Assembly (NCBI GenBank): GCA_018650465.1
Contig: JABIFY010000007.1
Span: 1 to 64,000, forward strand
DNA: 64,000 nt
DNA from: Alphaproteobacteria bacterium
Lineage (GTDB): Bacteria > Pseudomonadota > Alphaproteobacteria > UBA2966
Direction of reading: 5' to 3'
Positions 18,698-26,629 of this stretch are shown here, one piece after another. A model generated the notes under the pieces. It saw only the letters and a program-made list of their open reading frames with translations. It searched no databases and was not told the DNA's origin. The position numbers and the translations under genes were made by a program. How positions within the stretch are numbered: the first letter of the stretch is position 1; each line of letters opens with the position of its first letter.

Positions 18698-18753
18698 AGA
18701 GAGTGTGAGTGATAGGCAAACCGTAACTTGCCCATCACCCCTCCCGCATACAC

Positions 18754-18786
18754 AAAAAAACCCGTTCTGAAAAATCATGAACGGGG
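18754..18786 (-). terminator. Rho-independent terminator of the cassette
   Basis: On the minus strand CCCGTTC pairs with GAACGGG (18761-18767 with 18779-18785) and is followed by seven T residues. It lies 33 nt beyond the stop of the 204-residue frame, and ends the minus-strand cassette. Confidence 0.75.
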
Positions 18787-18818
18787 CGGGCCTGCGGGGG
18801 AGTTGGGGTCTGACTAAA

Positions 18819-19433
18819 TCACCAGAGTTTCTTTCGTTTCGATTGAGCGTGTCGTGCCAAATCTGTCAGGGTTGGATTAAGGGGCAAACGGAATTCCTCC
18901 TCGTCGACCTCTGGCTGCGGATTTGGATCAGCTGCTGCAAGCCGCCGGGCGACGGACTCATTTTTCGCCACGTCCGGATATTTTGTGATTGCCATTGCCA
19001 CAGCATCGTCCGACCAGGGCTCGTACTCATCTTCATTATATCCCATGGCCAGATACATCTTTTCCGCTGTCGACAGTTCCTGACCATCACGCCGAACCAG
19101 AGGCGGCAACTGCGGCTTGCCCATATTCGGATAGAGGTTGTCCAACATTTTCCGCTCCCGGGCATCTTGTGCCTCATAATCGGGAACGGAGGGGGCAGGT
19201 GATACGAGGGTGTTCACGGGCTGGGTGTCGTTACGCGCGACCAACAAAGAGTTGCTTCGCCCCGCTGTTGCCGGTTGGCTGTACAGGGATGGGGTAGGCA
19301 GTACTCCTGTTGGCGTTGCAGTCTGCGACTCCAAGCCTGGTGATGCGTCGGGTGTAACGGGTTGCATCTGTTGAAAAGCGGCAGGCATGTGTTCTTGAGA
19401 GGGCGCATTGTCGGAGCGTTCATTCCTGCCCAT
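18819..19433 (-). CDS. Unrecognised protein, C-terminal part of a TAG-interrupted frame
   Basis: The reading frame gives 204 residues from the first ATG. The N-terminal half is rich in Pro, Gln, Thr and Ser (residues 10-85), followed by a charged part with LDNLYPNMGKPQLPP, MAITKYPDVAKNESVARRLA and a basic end QSKRKKLW. I do not recognise the family. Translation upstream of this ATG is still protein-like (AGEWKKEELKSKGILDGLMG) and continues without frameshift to a single TAG, beyond which the 79-residue frame lies in the same frame. It is therefore probably the distal part of one gene of about 307 codons. No good start site stands before ATG 19433. Confidence 0.5.
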   Translation of the reverse strand: MGRNERSDNAPSQEHMPAAFQQMQPVTPDASPGLESQTATPTGVLPTPSLYSQPATAGRSNSLLVARNDTQPVNTLVSPAPSVPDYEAQDARERKMLDNLYPNMGKPQLPPLVRRDGQELSTAEKMYLAMGYNEDEYEPWSDDAVAMAITKYPDVAKNESVARRLAAADPNPQPEVDEEEFRLPLNPTLTDLARHAQSKRKKLW

Positions 19434-19502
19434 GAGGCCATCCAGAATACCCTTCGATTTAAGTTCCTCCTTTTTCCATTCCCCGGCGATAAATTTATAG
19501 TG

Positions 19503-19505
19503 CTA
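19503..19505 (-). other. In-frame TAG splitting a longer reading frame
   Basis: The minus-strand frame opening at 19742 reaches TAG here, then stays open to 18819 in the same phase (the starts at 19742 and 19433 differ by 309 nt, 103 codons). The TAG sits inside AGTGCCTAGCACT, a near-palindrome closely matching the repeat at 5861-5880. A nonsense mutation, insertion of a repeat unit, or suppression are all possible. Confidence 0.8.
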
Positions 19506-19742
19506 GGCACTTTTTTTAGCGCGTTTGGCTTCCTCGTCATATCGGTCCCAGTCTGCCTTGTCTTGTGCCGAGTTCCGGTTTTTGATAGCTGCGGCCTCGA
19601 TTTGGTCGTAGCGTTTAGCGGCAGCGTCATATCTAAGTCGCTGCGACCCAGCGTAGCGATATTTCCTCAAGGCCTTTTCAGCTGGACTTTCTTGCCTCTC
19701 GTTTTCAGAGTTGTTTGAGTCTTGTGGTGTAAGGGGTGACAT
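19503..19742 (-). CDS. Unrecognised charged protein, N-terminal part of a TAG-interrupted frame
   Basis: A 79-residue, strongly charged, predicted helical frame: a polar start MSPLTPQDSNNSENERQESP, then repeated aromatic/basic turns (KYRYAGSQRLRYDAAAKRYD) and an acidic-basic end DWDRYDEEAKRAKKSA. The family is not recognised. The start ATG follows a complete terminator by only 13 nt, with GGAAAC as a weak ribosome site. It continues past its TAG in the same frame into the 204-residue frame, so it may be the front of a single longer gene or a truncated product. Confidence 0.5.
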   Translation of the reverse strand: MSPLTPQDSNNSENERQESPAEKALRKYRYAGSQRLRYDAAAKRYDQIEAAAIKNRNSAQDKADWDRYDEEAKRAKKSA

Positions 19743-19754
19743 AATTTGTTTCCA

Positions 19755-19782
19755 TAAAAAAAGACCGCCTAAGGCGGTCCCG
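19755..19782 (-). terminator. Rho-independent terminator between cassette genes
   Basis: GACCGCC and GGCGGTC form a 7-bp stem with a 3-nt loop (19763-19779), followed on the minus strand by TTTTTTT. It closes transcription from the 294-residue gene. It ends 13 nt before the start codon at 19742, so the downstream frame would need read-through or its own start within the hairpin region. Confidence 0.85.
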
Positions 19783-19875
19783 ATTGAATTGATTGTTGTT
19801 GAACTTCAGGTGTTTATGAATGTCAGTGCATTTTCATCTCCTGTTTGCTGATGTGTTGATCATCCGGACAATCCC

Positions 19876-20760
19876 TTATTCTTCTTGCCGAGCAAAAAGA
19901 TTAATACCAGTCCATTCGTAGATCTTGACCAATGTGCTTCCGATAAGATCGGTCACAGTATCGTTCATAAAATAATACTGGCGGAGATTGCCAATCTTCC
20001 TCGGGTTGATCCCCCTGATTCCATTTTCGTTGATCGTAGAAATATATCTGTCAATAATGACATCATTCATCGGCTGCCAACTACTTTGAACTAGATATGG
20101 CATCTGGTAGTAACCCGGTTCCATTTCCCAGCAGTAGTTATTTTTGGCAGGCAGATATCTGAAAACCGGGCCACCTCTTGCGCAATCATGTTCGGGAGAA
20201 TTTGCCAGAACTTTGCCGACTTGCGGTTTGAAGTTGGTGTCTTCCGAGATAAAATATTCCCCGATGGCCAATTTCTTTTTGGGTGGCCAGGCTGGGTCAA
20301 ATTCCACGATATCGTATCGGCAAAATGCCGGGCAGACATTCCCAACTTCCTCAACAAACAAATTCAGGACTCTATGTCTGCTGGAAAACGGAACCGATGA
20401 AACCAGGGCAATAGAGACAATCAACACAAGGTGTGTCTTTGTCAGCAAGCGGCGTTCGATTCCCTTGAAATCAATAGCCAATAAGGCCAGGGACACCCAA
20501 ATTGCAATATCGACCAACTCATAAGCCTTCGGATACCAGAGAAGGTGGTCATTAGCATAGTTCGACGGATGGAAGTTGATAGAAAAGAGCGAAATAAAGT
20601 ACAGGGCAAAAAGCAGGCCGCCAAATATTTTCCTGCCGATGGAAATTTGATGCAGTCCCGGGAAGAGAATAAAGACGGTCAGTCTGGTGACATATTTCAC
20701 CCCGCGCGCAACTGTCCAGTCAGGCGGCAGAAAAGGTATTTTTGATTGTATGAGTTTCAT
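19876..20760 (-). CDS. Unrecognised membrane protein
   Basis: A 294-residue protein with three or four hydrophobic segments in the N-terminal 125 residues: about 29-60 (with FPGLHQISIGRKIFGGLLFA, a Pro-Gly...Gln...Gly-Arg pattern like TM2-type membrane proteins), 85-100 and 110-125. The remaining 170 residues are soluble-looking, with cysteines in NVCPAFCRYD, HDCARGG and NNYCWEME that could form disulfides outside the membrane. It does not match a family I can name. It is AT-richer than its neighbours and has its own promoter candidate and terminator. Confidence 0.65.
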   Translation of the reverse strand: MKLIQSKIPFLPPDWTVARGVKYVTRLTVFILFPGLHQISIGRKIFGGLLFALYFISLFSINFHPSNYANDHLLWYPKAYELVDIAIWVSLALLAIDFKGIERRLLTKTHLVLIVSIALVSSVPFSSRHRVLNLFVEEVGNVCPAFCRYDIVEFDPAWPPKKKLAIGEYFISEDTNFKPQVGKVLANSPEHDCARGGPVFRYLPAKNNYCWEMEPGYYQMPYLVQSSWQPMNDVIIDRYISTINENGIRGINPRKIGNLRQYYFMNDTVTDLIGSTLVKIYEWTGINLFARQEE

Positions 20761-20881
20761 GCCCTCCAGTATGAAGGGATTAGAGGGGTTTTTTCGGAAA
20801 TGTTTGAATTTTTTTGATGTGGGTTGGATTTGGTCTGTCCGATAACCTGTTCAGGCGCGAAACTCCACCACATCTTTTTGC

Positions 20882-20910
20882 ACATTACAGGAAAAGAAAC
20901 GCTTTGTCAA
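20882..20910 (-). promoter_or_regulatory. Candidate sigma70 promoter of the membrane-protein gene
   Basis: On the minus strand a perfect TTGACA (20905-20910) is followed after exactly 17 nt by TAATGT (20882-20887). It lies about 120 nt upstream of the start at 20760 in an otherwise gene-free 307-nt stretch. The -10 is only partly matched. Confidence 0.45.
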
Positions 20911-20973
20911 CGCATAAAACGTAATATACGTAGATATTTTGATGTTGGGTTTCTGATGGTACATTCCCTATAG

Positions 20974-21021
20974 GTCATTACCGGGCTTGACCGGCGTACC
21001 CGTGTCGAGCACGGGCATGAC
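20974..21021. repeat. GTCATG-bounded palindromic repeat, copy B
   Basis: A compact 48-nt copy: GTCATTACCGGGCTTGACCG at the left and GTGTCGAGCACGGGCATGAC at the right, in inverted orientation. Together with copy A (18541-18697) it brackets the cassette of unrecognised genes. The remainder of the 20761-21067 stretch holds only the promoter candidate and T-rich sequence. Confidence 0.7.
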
Positions 21022-21067
21022 AAGGTAATAAAATTTGGTTTTTTGGTGAACCGCAGCAGACGGTTCT

Positions 21068-22024
21068 TCAGGCTATTCCAGCGCGACCCATATCGAGGAA
21101 TTTCTGACGGCGCTCAAGGCGCAAGGTCTCACCGTCTTTTTCGACCAGGTTATCCAGAGCTTCGGCCAGGGCATCGCCCGTTGCAGTGATAGTTTCAGCA
21201 GCACCACGATGGGCACCACCCAGTGGTTCCTTGATGATTTTGTCGATCACACCAAGTTCCAGCAGGTCCTGAGCGGTTAATTTCATGGCTTCAGCGGCGT
21301 CGCGGGCCTTGTCGCCTGAGCGCCAGAGGATAGAGGCGCAGCCTTCCGGCGTAATTACAGAATAGATCGCGTGTTCCAACATCAGGACAGTGTTGCCGGC
21401 GGCCAGGGCAATAGCGCCACCAGAACCACCTTCGCCGATGACGATGCTGATGAATGGAACTTTCAGGCTGAGGCCTGTGTCGATGGAACGGGCGATCGCT
21501 TCTGCCTGGCCGCGTTCTTCGGCTTCAATGCCCGGATGGGCCCCGGCCGTATCAACAAAGGTAATGACCGGAATGTTGTTCTTTTCAGCAAGCTTCATCA
21601 AACGCACTGCCTTGCGATAGCCTTCCGGCTGGGCCATGCCAAAATTATGTTTGATGCGGTCCGTGGTGTTCGAACCTTTTTCCTGGCCAATAACCATGAC
21701 AGAGCGTCCGCGAAAGCGACCCAGACCACCGAGAATAGCCTTGTCTTCACCAAAGCCGCGATCCCCGGCCAAAGTTGTAAAATCTTCAATCAGGCCTTCC
21801 ACATAATCCAGATAGTGTGGGCGGTCGGCATGGCGAGCCACCTGAGTTTTTTGCCAGGCCCCGAGGTCTTCATAGGTTTCCCGCAGCAGCAGATCGGAAC
21901 GCGTCTCAAGCTTGGCGATTTCGGACGAAACATCAACATCGCCATCTTCGGCGAGATGTTTCAATTCCTTCAATTTGCCTTCGATATCGGCAAGCGGTTT
22001 TTCAAATTCGAGAAAACTGTTCAT
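21068..22024 (-). CDS. accA: Acetyl-CoA carboxylase carboxyltransferase subunit alpha
   Basis: A 318-residue AccA, the alpha half of the carboxyltransferase that makes malonyl-CoA for fatty acid synthesis. It starts MNSFLEFEKPLADIEGKLKEL, and carries the PEGYRKAVRLMKLAEK, TAGAHPGIEAEERGQAEAIA and VIGEGGSGGAIAL segments of the crotonase-like core. The subunit partner accD is not in the window. AGGG lies 8 nt before the ATG. It follows xerD and the malyl-CoA lyase-like gene on the same strand, as the accA-xerD pairing in related genomes would predict. Confidence 0.97.
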   Translation of the reverse strand: MNSFLEFEKPLADIEGKLKELKHLAEDGDVDVSSEIAKLETRSDLLLRETYEDLGAWQKTQVARHADRPHYLDYVEGLIEDFTTLAGDRGFGEDKAILGGLGRFRGRSVMVIGQEKGSNTTDRIKHNFGMAQPEGYRKAVRLMKLAEKNNIPVITFVDTAGAHPGIEAEERGQAEAIARSIDTGLSLKVPFISIVIGEGGSGGAIALAAGNTVLMLEHAIYSVITPEGCASILWRSGDKARDAAEAMKLTAQDLLELGVIDKIIKEPLGGAHRGAAETITATGDALAEALDNLVEKDGETLRLERRQKFLDMGRAGIA

Positions 22025-22130
22025 TAAATGACCCTGGATCGTGCCTTAAACCATGAATATGTGGTTGCAGACGCGATCCTGCAATATTGAATCCTGTACC
22101 CCTAGTCTCTAGCACGTCACAAAGAGCACA

Positions 22131-22168
22131 AAAAGGGTGTCAGGCACCATTAAAACGATGCCTGACAT
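22131..22168 (-). terminator. Rho-independent terminator after the HpcH/HpaI gene
   Basis: On the minus strand TGTCAGGCA (22159-22167) pairs with TGCCTGACA (22138-22146) and is followed by CCCTTTTTG. The arm also contains the dispersed GTGTCAGGCACC motif, so this terminator is built from a repeat unit. Confidence 0.7.
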
Positions 22169-22177
22169 CTGATTTCT

Positions 22178-23248
22178 TTATTTCTTCTTTTTGCCCGCAG
22201 GCTTTTTCTTGGCCGTCACCTTTTTGCCAGTTGCTTTTTTGCCGGCATCAGCCAACGCTTTCAACCGCTTGTCTGCAGCGGCAATCTGACGAGATGCAGA
22301 AACCATGACCTCAGCCTGCTTGATGGAAGCGATGTCAATCAAGCGACCGTCCAGAGCGACAGCGCCCATACCGGCATCTGTCGCTTCTTTCATGGCCTTC
22401 AAAATACGTTTGGCCTTGTCGACCTCGGCTTTTGAAGGTGTGAAGGTTTCATTGGCGAGGCCGATCTGGCTGGGGTGAATGGCCCATTTGCCTTCGCAGC
22501 CCAACACGGCTGCCCGGTTGGCCTGGGCGACATAACCGGCATCGTCCGAGAAGTCACCAAAAGGGCCATCAATGGCACGCAAGCCATTTGCGCGGGCCGC
22601 AACCACCATACGGGCAATGGCATAGTGCCACATATCTCCCCAGTGGATGTCACGGTTACCTGCTTCGTCGGCATCCGTCAGAACGTGGTAAGCCGGGTTC
22701 GGGCCGCCAATGGCAGTCGTGCGTGCCTTGGTCGAGGCCGCATAATCTGCCACACCAAAATGCAGTGATTCGTTGCGTGGGCTGGCGGCAGCGATTTCAT
22801 CGATATTGGCCATACCCAGCGCCGTTTCGATAATCATTTCAAAACCAATGCGCTTTTTCAAACCCACGGCATCTTCAACCTGGGTGACCAGCATATCGAG
22901 GGCATAAACATCGGCTGCGGTACCGACCTTGGGGATCATGATCAGGTCAAGATGTTCACCGGCCTGTTCGATGACATCGATCACATCGCGATACATATAA
23001 TGTGTGTCGAGGCCATTGATACGAAGGCTGACAGTACGCTTGCCCCAGCGTTCGTCCTGCAAGGACTGGATGATGTTCTTGCGGGCATTGTCTTTGTCGT
23101 CGGGTGCGACGGCATCTTCCAGATCAAGAAAGACGATATCGGCAGGGGATTGCAGGGCGCGGTCAAGAAATTTGAGATTACTGCCGGGAACGGCCAGTTC
23201 TGATCGGTTCAGACGTGCGGTGGCATCTTTGGGAATAGTGAAACTCAT
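22178..23248 (-). CDS. HpcH/HpaI aldolase family protein, malyl-CoA lyase-like
   Basis: A 356-residue citrate-lyase-beta-like TIM-barrel enzyme. The start RLNRSELAVPGSN, the metal-binding FLDLEDAVAPDDK, the MIPKVGTAADVYALD segment and FEMIIET match L-malyl-CoA/beta-methylmalyl-CoA lyases of alphaproteobacteria, which cleave malyl-CoA to acetyl-CoA and glyoxylate. Whether the substrate is malyl-, methylmalyl- or citramalyl-CoA is not settled. After a normal barrel end near residue 330 there is a tail of about 20 residues made largely of Lys, Ala, Thr and Pro, unusual for the family. GGAG lies 11 nt before the ATG. Confidence 0.87.
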   Translation of the reverse strand: MSFTIPKDATARLNRSELAVPGSNLKFLDRALQSPADIVFLDLEDAVAPDDKDNARKNIIQSLQDERWGKRTVSLRINGLDTHYMYRDVIDVIEQAGEHLDLIMIPKVGTAADVYALDMLVTQVEDAVGLKKRIGFEMIIETALGMANIDEIAAASPRNESLHFGVADYAASTKARTTAIGGPNPAYHVLTDADEAGNRDIHWGDMWHYAIARMVVAARANGLRAIDGPFGDFSDDAGYVAQANRAAVLGCEGKWAIHPSQIGLANETFTPSKAEVDKAKRILKAMKEATDAGMGAVALDGRLIDIASIKQAEVMVSASRQIAAADKRLKALADAGKKATGKKVTAKKKPAGKKKK

Positions 23249-23388
23249 GGAATAGAAACTCCTGGCGATGGGGGGTCAAATGCGGTGGCAGTGTGCCGAC
23301 AGGGAAATTCAGGGTACTTGGCAATTCAGTGTCCCTGGCAATTAGCACGCCCGACCGATGCTCGCAAGTCCAGGCCGGTTTTCGACCG

Positions 23389-24312
23389 TCAGGCCGTTTT
23401 CCCCGCCAGAGGGTGGTGATTTTCCACCAGCGCCTTCAAGCGGGATTCCAGCACGTGGGTATAGATCTGGGTTGTTGAAATATCGGCATGGCCCAGCATC
23501 TGCTGAACGGCGCGCAAGTCCGCACCGTGGGCCAACAGATGGCTGGCAAAGGCATGACGTAAAACGTGGGGAGAAACCCGTGAGGGCTTGATTTCCGCCA
23601 TAATCGCCAGTTTTTTGAGCAATTGGGCAAATCGTCGATCCGTCAAATGACCGGATTTGCCACGCGATGGAAACAGCCAGGGTGAATCCGCCCCTTCGGG
23701 GATGAAATAAAGCCGCACATCGCGATAATTTGCGACCGCCTCAAGTGCCGGATCGCTGACCGGCACAATACGTTCCTTGCCGCCTTTGCCTCTTACGATC
23801 AAAAAGCGCACGTCGCGCGTGACAGCTGACAGGGGCAAGCCAACCAGTTCAGATACCCGCAGACCGGTGGCATAAAGAACTTCCAACAGGGCAACCAGAC
23901 GCTTCCCCTCCGGCCCCTTTGCTTCGTGGGCTTTGGCCAGCAAAAGGGCCACTTCTTCTTCAGACAAATATTTGGGCAGCGGTCGACGGATACGCGGACC
24001 ATCGACCGTTATTGTCGGATCGTCGGTCCTGAGGCCTTCTGCATAGAGAAACCGAAAAAACTGCTTTATCGCGGAAAGGCGGCGGGAAACGGTCGAGGCT
24101 GCCAGGCCAGCGGCAGAAAGTGAGGCGATATAGGCGCGGATGTCTTCCGTCGATGCGTCATCCAGGCCGCTCGCTTTAGCCGCCCCGGTTGCCATAAAGG
24201 CGTTAACATCAGCAAGATCTCGACCATAACCCTCTATGGTTTTTGGCGCAGCACCGCGTTCAACCGCCATCATTTCGAGAAAGGTTTCGAGATATCGGCT
24301 GTGCTCCGGCAT
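23389..24312 (-). CDS. xerD: Site-specific tyrosine recombinase XerD
   Basis: A 307-residue tyrosine recombinase with an N-terminal SAM-like DNA-binding domain and a catalytic domain. Catalytic residues are visible as Arg in ATGLRVSELVGL, Lys in RGKGGKERIVPV, His-x-x-Arg in SPHVLRHAFASH, His in MLGHADISTTQ and Tyr284 in IYTHV. With XerC it resolves chromosome dimers at dif. The neighbours accA, aroK and aroB and its standard length point to the housekeeping XerD, not a phage or integron integrase. Confidence 0.93.
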   Translation of the reverse strand: MPEHSRYLETFLEMMAVERGAAPKTIEGYGRDLADVNAFMATGAAKASGLDDASTEDIRAYIASLSAAGLAASTVSRRLSAIKQFFRFLYAEGLRTDDPTITVDGPRIRRPLPKYLSEEEVALLLAKAHEAKGPEGKRLVALLEVLYATGLRVSELVGLPLSAVTRDVRFLIVRGKGGKERIVPVSDPALEAVANYRDVRLYFIPEGADSPWLFPSRGKSGHLTDRRFAQLLKKLAIMAEIKPSRVSPHVLRHAFASHLLAHGADLRAVQQMLGHADISTTQIYTHVLESRLKALVENHHPLAGKTA

Positions 24313-24328
24313 TCAAATCGCCCTTAAA

Positions 24329-24353
24329 GCGATTCCGGTTTCGCCGGAAACGC
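24329..24353 (-). other. Intercistronic hairpin before xerD
   Basis: GCGATTCCGG (24329-24338) and CCGGAAACGC (24344-24353) form a 10-nt stem with one mismatch and a TTTCG loop, in the 112-nt gap between the large envelope gene and xerD. There is no T-run, so it is more likely an RNA-stability or processing structure than a terminator. Confidence 0.4.
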
Positions 24354-24424
24354 CACGTTTCATATTTGCATTTCTTAGCAAAGGGTTACTGTCATCAGGT
24401 GTTTCAATCAAGATTGAAAACACT

Positions 24425-26629
24425 CTAGAAGCCTCGTCCCAGCACAGCTTCCAGGGCCAGAGATCGCGCTTCGGCCTGAAGCCCAACCGTATTGAATGCC
24501 CGGATAACACTGCGCAAGGTTGATGGTGCTGCACCGGCTGGCCCCACATTGCCCAAGGCCAACAAGCCCAACAGGACGGTTTCGCCAAGTCGTTTATTCA
24601 GGGCAGCGCCTTCCAGGCTACGCACCAGGGCAGGCGAGGGCACATAAGCCGTCACCGTCAGTGACCCTTGAAGCAAGCCATCCCAAGCCGCGTCGGGCAA
24701 TCCATAGCCCAGGGCGTCAAACAGAATGAACAACAGGGCCGACCGTTCTGCCGCCACGGCTTCACCCAATTGTTTTTGCTGTAAGGGGAACCAGGCATCA
24801 ACAGCCCGTGGGTTCCAGCCCAATTCATGTGTGAAGTCAGCCAGTTGCATCATGGGCCACAAATCAAGGACTGCCCTTGCCGCCAGGCCCACGGGGCGGG
24901 GCGAAGGCGGAGGAGCGGGCATCGCAATGGCGACGGGTTCTGCGACGGCTAATTTTGGCAAGGCAGGGGCCGCGTCTGCTTCAGCAGAAGCTGGCGCAAC
25001 TGGTGCAACAGGGGTCACCGCCTGAGGTTTATTTTCAGGCAGCAAAGCCAGTTGGCGAACGTAATCAAACCAGCGTCGTGCCGACTTGACATCGCCCACC
25101 ATCAACAAGGCACGTGCGATATCAACAGCAGCCCAAACCAGATCATCTTCTGGTTCAACGACCCGCGCCAGGTCATAAGTCACCCGCGCCATGGTGCCAA
25201 AACCACCTTCATCCCGGCCCCGCTGCCAGGCAGTTTGCAAAATATTCATGCGCTTTTGAATGTCGACTTCAACGGTTGCAACCTGGAACAGCAAGGCGTT
25301 CAGCCGGGCGCCGGGCATCTTGCCGATTTGTTCTTTCCAGTTTTGCAGTTCCGCTTCATTGAACTGAATTCCACCATAGATCTGCGACAACAGCTCGGTT
25401 GACAAAGCGCCTGCCGTCTCGGCTTTTTCGGCTGCCGCCAACCTTAATTCGATGTCGGCATTGGCCATGGTAGCTTCGGCCCGCAGGATGCCGGGGCTGG
25501 CCCCAGGCACGGCATCCGCTGGCAAGGGCTGTTGGGCCGCCCGCAGCATAGCCAACTGCAAGGGTGTTGGATCAATCAGGCTTTGCACCAGAGCTTGTTC
25601 ATCTCCGGTCAGTGCGCGCGCCAGTGTGAAAAAAGTCTCATCGCCTGTCTCACCCTGGTCCTGCAGGATCGACACAGCCATATCGACAGCTTCAACCTCC
25701 CCTTCCAGCGCCTTGCAAAAGGCCAGGCCTTTCAGCCAATAAGGATTGGGATCTTCCGCGACCAGTCCCTCGATACGCACGCAAAAAGATGCCCGGTCTC
25801 CGCCCAGCAACAGTCCTTCCATTTCCGCTTTGGTAAAGGCTGGATCATTCAAACGGGCTGGTACCAACCGCAAAAGCTGGTTTGTTTCGTTGGTCAATCC
25901 GCCTGCGCCAAGACGCTCGACCCGCAGGCCCAACAAACTTGGGGCAATGGCCTGTCCCTCAGGCACAGCGCTGGACGACAGCAACAAGCGACGCGCCAGA
26001 GACTGCATGGTCGGTGACAGGGAGCCCATGGGTAAACGCGGCAGCATGGTTTCAATGCGCTTGCGGTCGCTGCCTCGCCACATATGCGGCCCAAAGCCTC
26101 CCGTCGCCGGGTCCAGCAAACCAACCGAAGAGGGATCGAGTTCCGTCAGCTCTCCAACAACAACGCCTGTGGGGGGCTGTTCGGTTTTAACCGCCGATAC
26201 GGGCGTCACCGATGTTACAGGTTTCGCGACAATGTCTGGTGGCAACAACGACCTGGGCTTGCTGATCGTCAAGGTCATGGTGCGGCGCGGCTTTTCCGGC
26301 TGCACGGGTGTCTTTGGTGATATCAATGGCTTGGGTGCGGCCGCCTGTGGGACTTGCTGCACTTGCAAGGGTTGTGATCCAGAGGCAGGGGCCAGGCCCA
26401 GTACCGGAACTGGCTTTGGTTCGGCGGGGTCAGTCGCCGGCGCTGCTGAACTGCTTGTGCTACTTGTGCTGCCTGGGACCAACTTGACCGGATTGCCCGC
26501 CAGAGCAACATTCAGACTTGAGAGCACAGAAAACAACGCAACAGAAGCAACAACTGCTTGATATTTTGTGGGAATAATCAGGAAAGGACGCCCCGTTTTA
26601 TTGCTGTACCTAGCGAGGGAACCGGTCAT
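24425..26629 (-). CDS. Large uncharacterised exported protein with proline-rich linker
   Basis: A 734-residue protein from ATG 26629, chosen because AAAAGG lies 9 nt upstream and the overlap with the preceding gene is then only 20 nt. A hydrophobic segment at about residues 22-44 (VVASVALFSVLSSLNVALAG) looks like an uncleaved anchor or signal peptide. A low-complexity Pro/Ala/Thr/Ser-rich region follows to about residue 160, then an alanine-leucine-rich, probably helical-repeat domain without recognisable motifs. Similar large proteins near xerD/aroK may occur in Rhodospirillales, but I cannot name a family. A periplasmic or inner-membrane scaffold role is conjecture. Confidence 0.8.
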   Translation of the reverse strand: MTGSLARYSNKTGRPFLIIPTKYQAVVASVALFSVLSSLNVALAGNPVKLVPGSTSSTSSSAAPATDPAEPKPVPVLGLAPASGSQPLQVQQVPQAAAPKPLISPKTPVQPEKPRRTMTLTISKPRSLLPPDIVAKPVTSVTPVSAVKTEQPPTGVVVGELTELDPSSVGLLDPATGGFGPHMWRGSDRKRIETMLPRLPMGSLSPTMQSLARRLLLSSSAVPEGQAIAPSLLGLRVERLGAGGLTNETNQLLRLVPARLNDPAFTKAEMEGLLLGGDRASFCVRIEGLVAEDPNPYWLKGLAFCKALEGEVEAVDMAVSILQDQGETGDETFFTLARALTGDEQALVQSLIDPTPLQLAMLRAAQQPLPADAVPGASPGILRAEATMANADIELRLAAAEKAETAGALSTELLSQIYGGIQFNEAELQNWKEQIGKMPGARLNALLFQVATVEVDIQKRMNILQTAWQRGRDEGGFGTMARVTYDLARVVEPEDDLVWAAVDIARALLMVGDVKSARRWFDYVRQLALLPENKPQAVTPVAPVAPASAEADAAPALPKLAVAEPVAIAMPAPPPSPRPVGLAARAVLDLWPMMQLADFTHELGWNPRAVDAWFPLQQKQLGEAVAAERSALLFILFDALGYGLPDAAWDGLLQGSLTVTAYVPSPALVRSLEGAALNKRLGETVLLGLLALGNVGPAGAAPSTLRSVIRAFNTVGLQAEARSLALEAVLGRGF

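Noticed and set aside
19876-20760. Signal peptidase (S26) reading of the membrane protein
   Set aside because: No Ser-Met/Lys catalytic boxes were found; the resemblance was confined to a vague GEYF segment.
23389-24312. Phage or integron integrase
   Set aside because: Length, neighbours and full catalytic set fit chromosomal XerD.
25746-26561. 271-residue frame opposite the large envelope protein
   Set aside because: Its Pro/Thr/Gly-rich sequence mirrors the low-complexity linker of the real gene.
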